Shown: positions 5,811 through 5,965 of the stretch, piece after piece
Layout: each line of letters starts with the position of its first letter
Position numbering within the stretch: the first letter of the stretch is position 1
Source of the DNA: Candidatus Agathobaculum merdigallinarum
GTDB taxonomy: Bacteria > Bacillota > Clostridia > Oscillospirales > Butyricicoccaceae
Assembly: GCA_019115425.1 (NCBI GenBank)
Contig: DXDO01000077.1
Span: 1-5,965, forward strand
DNA length: 5,965 bases
Direction: 5' to 3'
Notes under the pieces: generated by a model
What the model was told of the DNA's origin: nothing
What the model saw: the letters and a program-made list of their open reading frames with translations, nothing else
Database searches by the model: none
Program-made: the position numbers and the translations under genes

Positions 5811-5965
5811 TAATTATAGGACTTGGAAAAATCCAGTCATATCAATGGTTTGCAAGCCGTCAGCAAGAGGTTTTTATCCTAAAAATTAAGTAGCTGCCTG
5901 AGCACAGTCAGCAAACATCCTTGATTATTTGGAATACTTCAGATTTAGCAAAGACAGCTCAACTT
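5811..5965. other. AT-richer right edge without a recognisable gene
   Basis: GC is 47 of 120 bases over 5821-5940, against about 62% in a sample of the flavoprotein gene, suggesting different origin. A direct repeat GTCAGCAA occurs at 5859-5866 and 5907-5914, a spacing that could suit recombinase arm sites (speculative). One minus-strand frame is open from the edge to a stop at 5925-5927 and ends ...NLKYSK; twelve residues are too few to call a gene. Confidence 0.3.

Noticed and set aside
5925..5963. C-terminal fragment of a minus-strand gene entering from the right edge
   Set aside because: Only twelve codons are visible before the stop, with no recognisable motif; it cannot be told from chance.
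1..5965. CRISPR array, insertion sequence or rRNA
   Set aside because: No regularly spaced repeats, no transposase-like frame with terminal repeats, and no rRNA-like sequence were seen on either strand.

Overview
The window looks like a chromosomal segment from a low-oxygen Gram-positive bacterium of the class Clostridia. The order Oscillospirales is my best guess. The evidence is strong AGGAGG ribosome sites, a T-box leader, a YetF/DUF421 gene paired with a DUF4363-like gene, a flavin reductase fused to a rubredoxin-like domain, and fairly GC-rich coding DNA. The taxon is inferred from style and was not tested by a search.

Layout. Positions 1-201 are a gene-free, hairpin-rich stretch downstream of ilvC; it holds a bidirectional terminator-like hairpin at the left edge and a plus-strand terminator that touches the ilvC stop. 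Positions 202-3768 are a complete minus-strand branched-chain amino acid operon. Its parts are a consensus sigma-A-type promoter, a T-box leader of about 300 nt with its own terminator, then ilvB (acetolactate synthase catalytic subunit), ilvN (ACT-domain regulatory subunit) and ilvC (ketol-acid reductoisomerase). Together these carry out the first two steps of valine and isoleucine synthesis. Control appears to be doubled: the T-box senses uncharged tRNA (the specifier reads most naturally as GTC, valine), and IlvN keeps the residues expected for valine feedback. ilvD, ilvE and leu genes are not in the window.

Divergent from the operon is a plus-strand pair, 3869-4883: a YetF/DUF421 membrane protein, then one base later a small membrane-anchored DUF4363-like protein. 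Positions 5008-5640 encode a stand-alone flavin reductase-like/rubredoxin fusion resembling high-molecular-weight rubredoxin, a likely electron-transfer protein. It is followed by a hairpin.

The right edge, 5719-5965, holds no convincing gene. On the minus strand it carries an 11-base sequence identical to what the 3' end of a tRNA-Pro looks like (acceptor strand, A73, CCA). Five bases later comes a strong minus-strand terminator, but no tRNA body lies upstream. With the drop in GC to the right, this suggests the edge of DNA integrated at a tRNA-Pro gene. That is the most interesting lead here. Most of the window is ordinary core metabolism, and I do not see a new multi-gene system in it.
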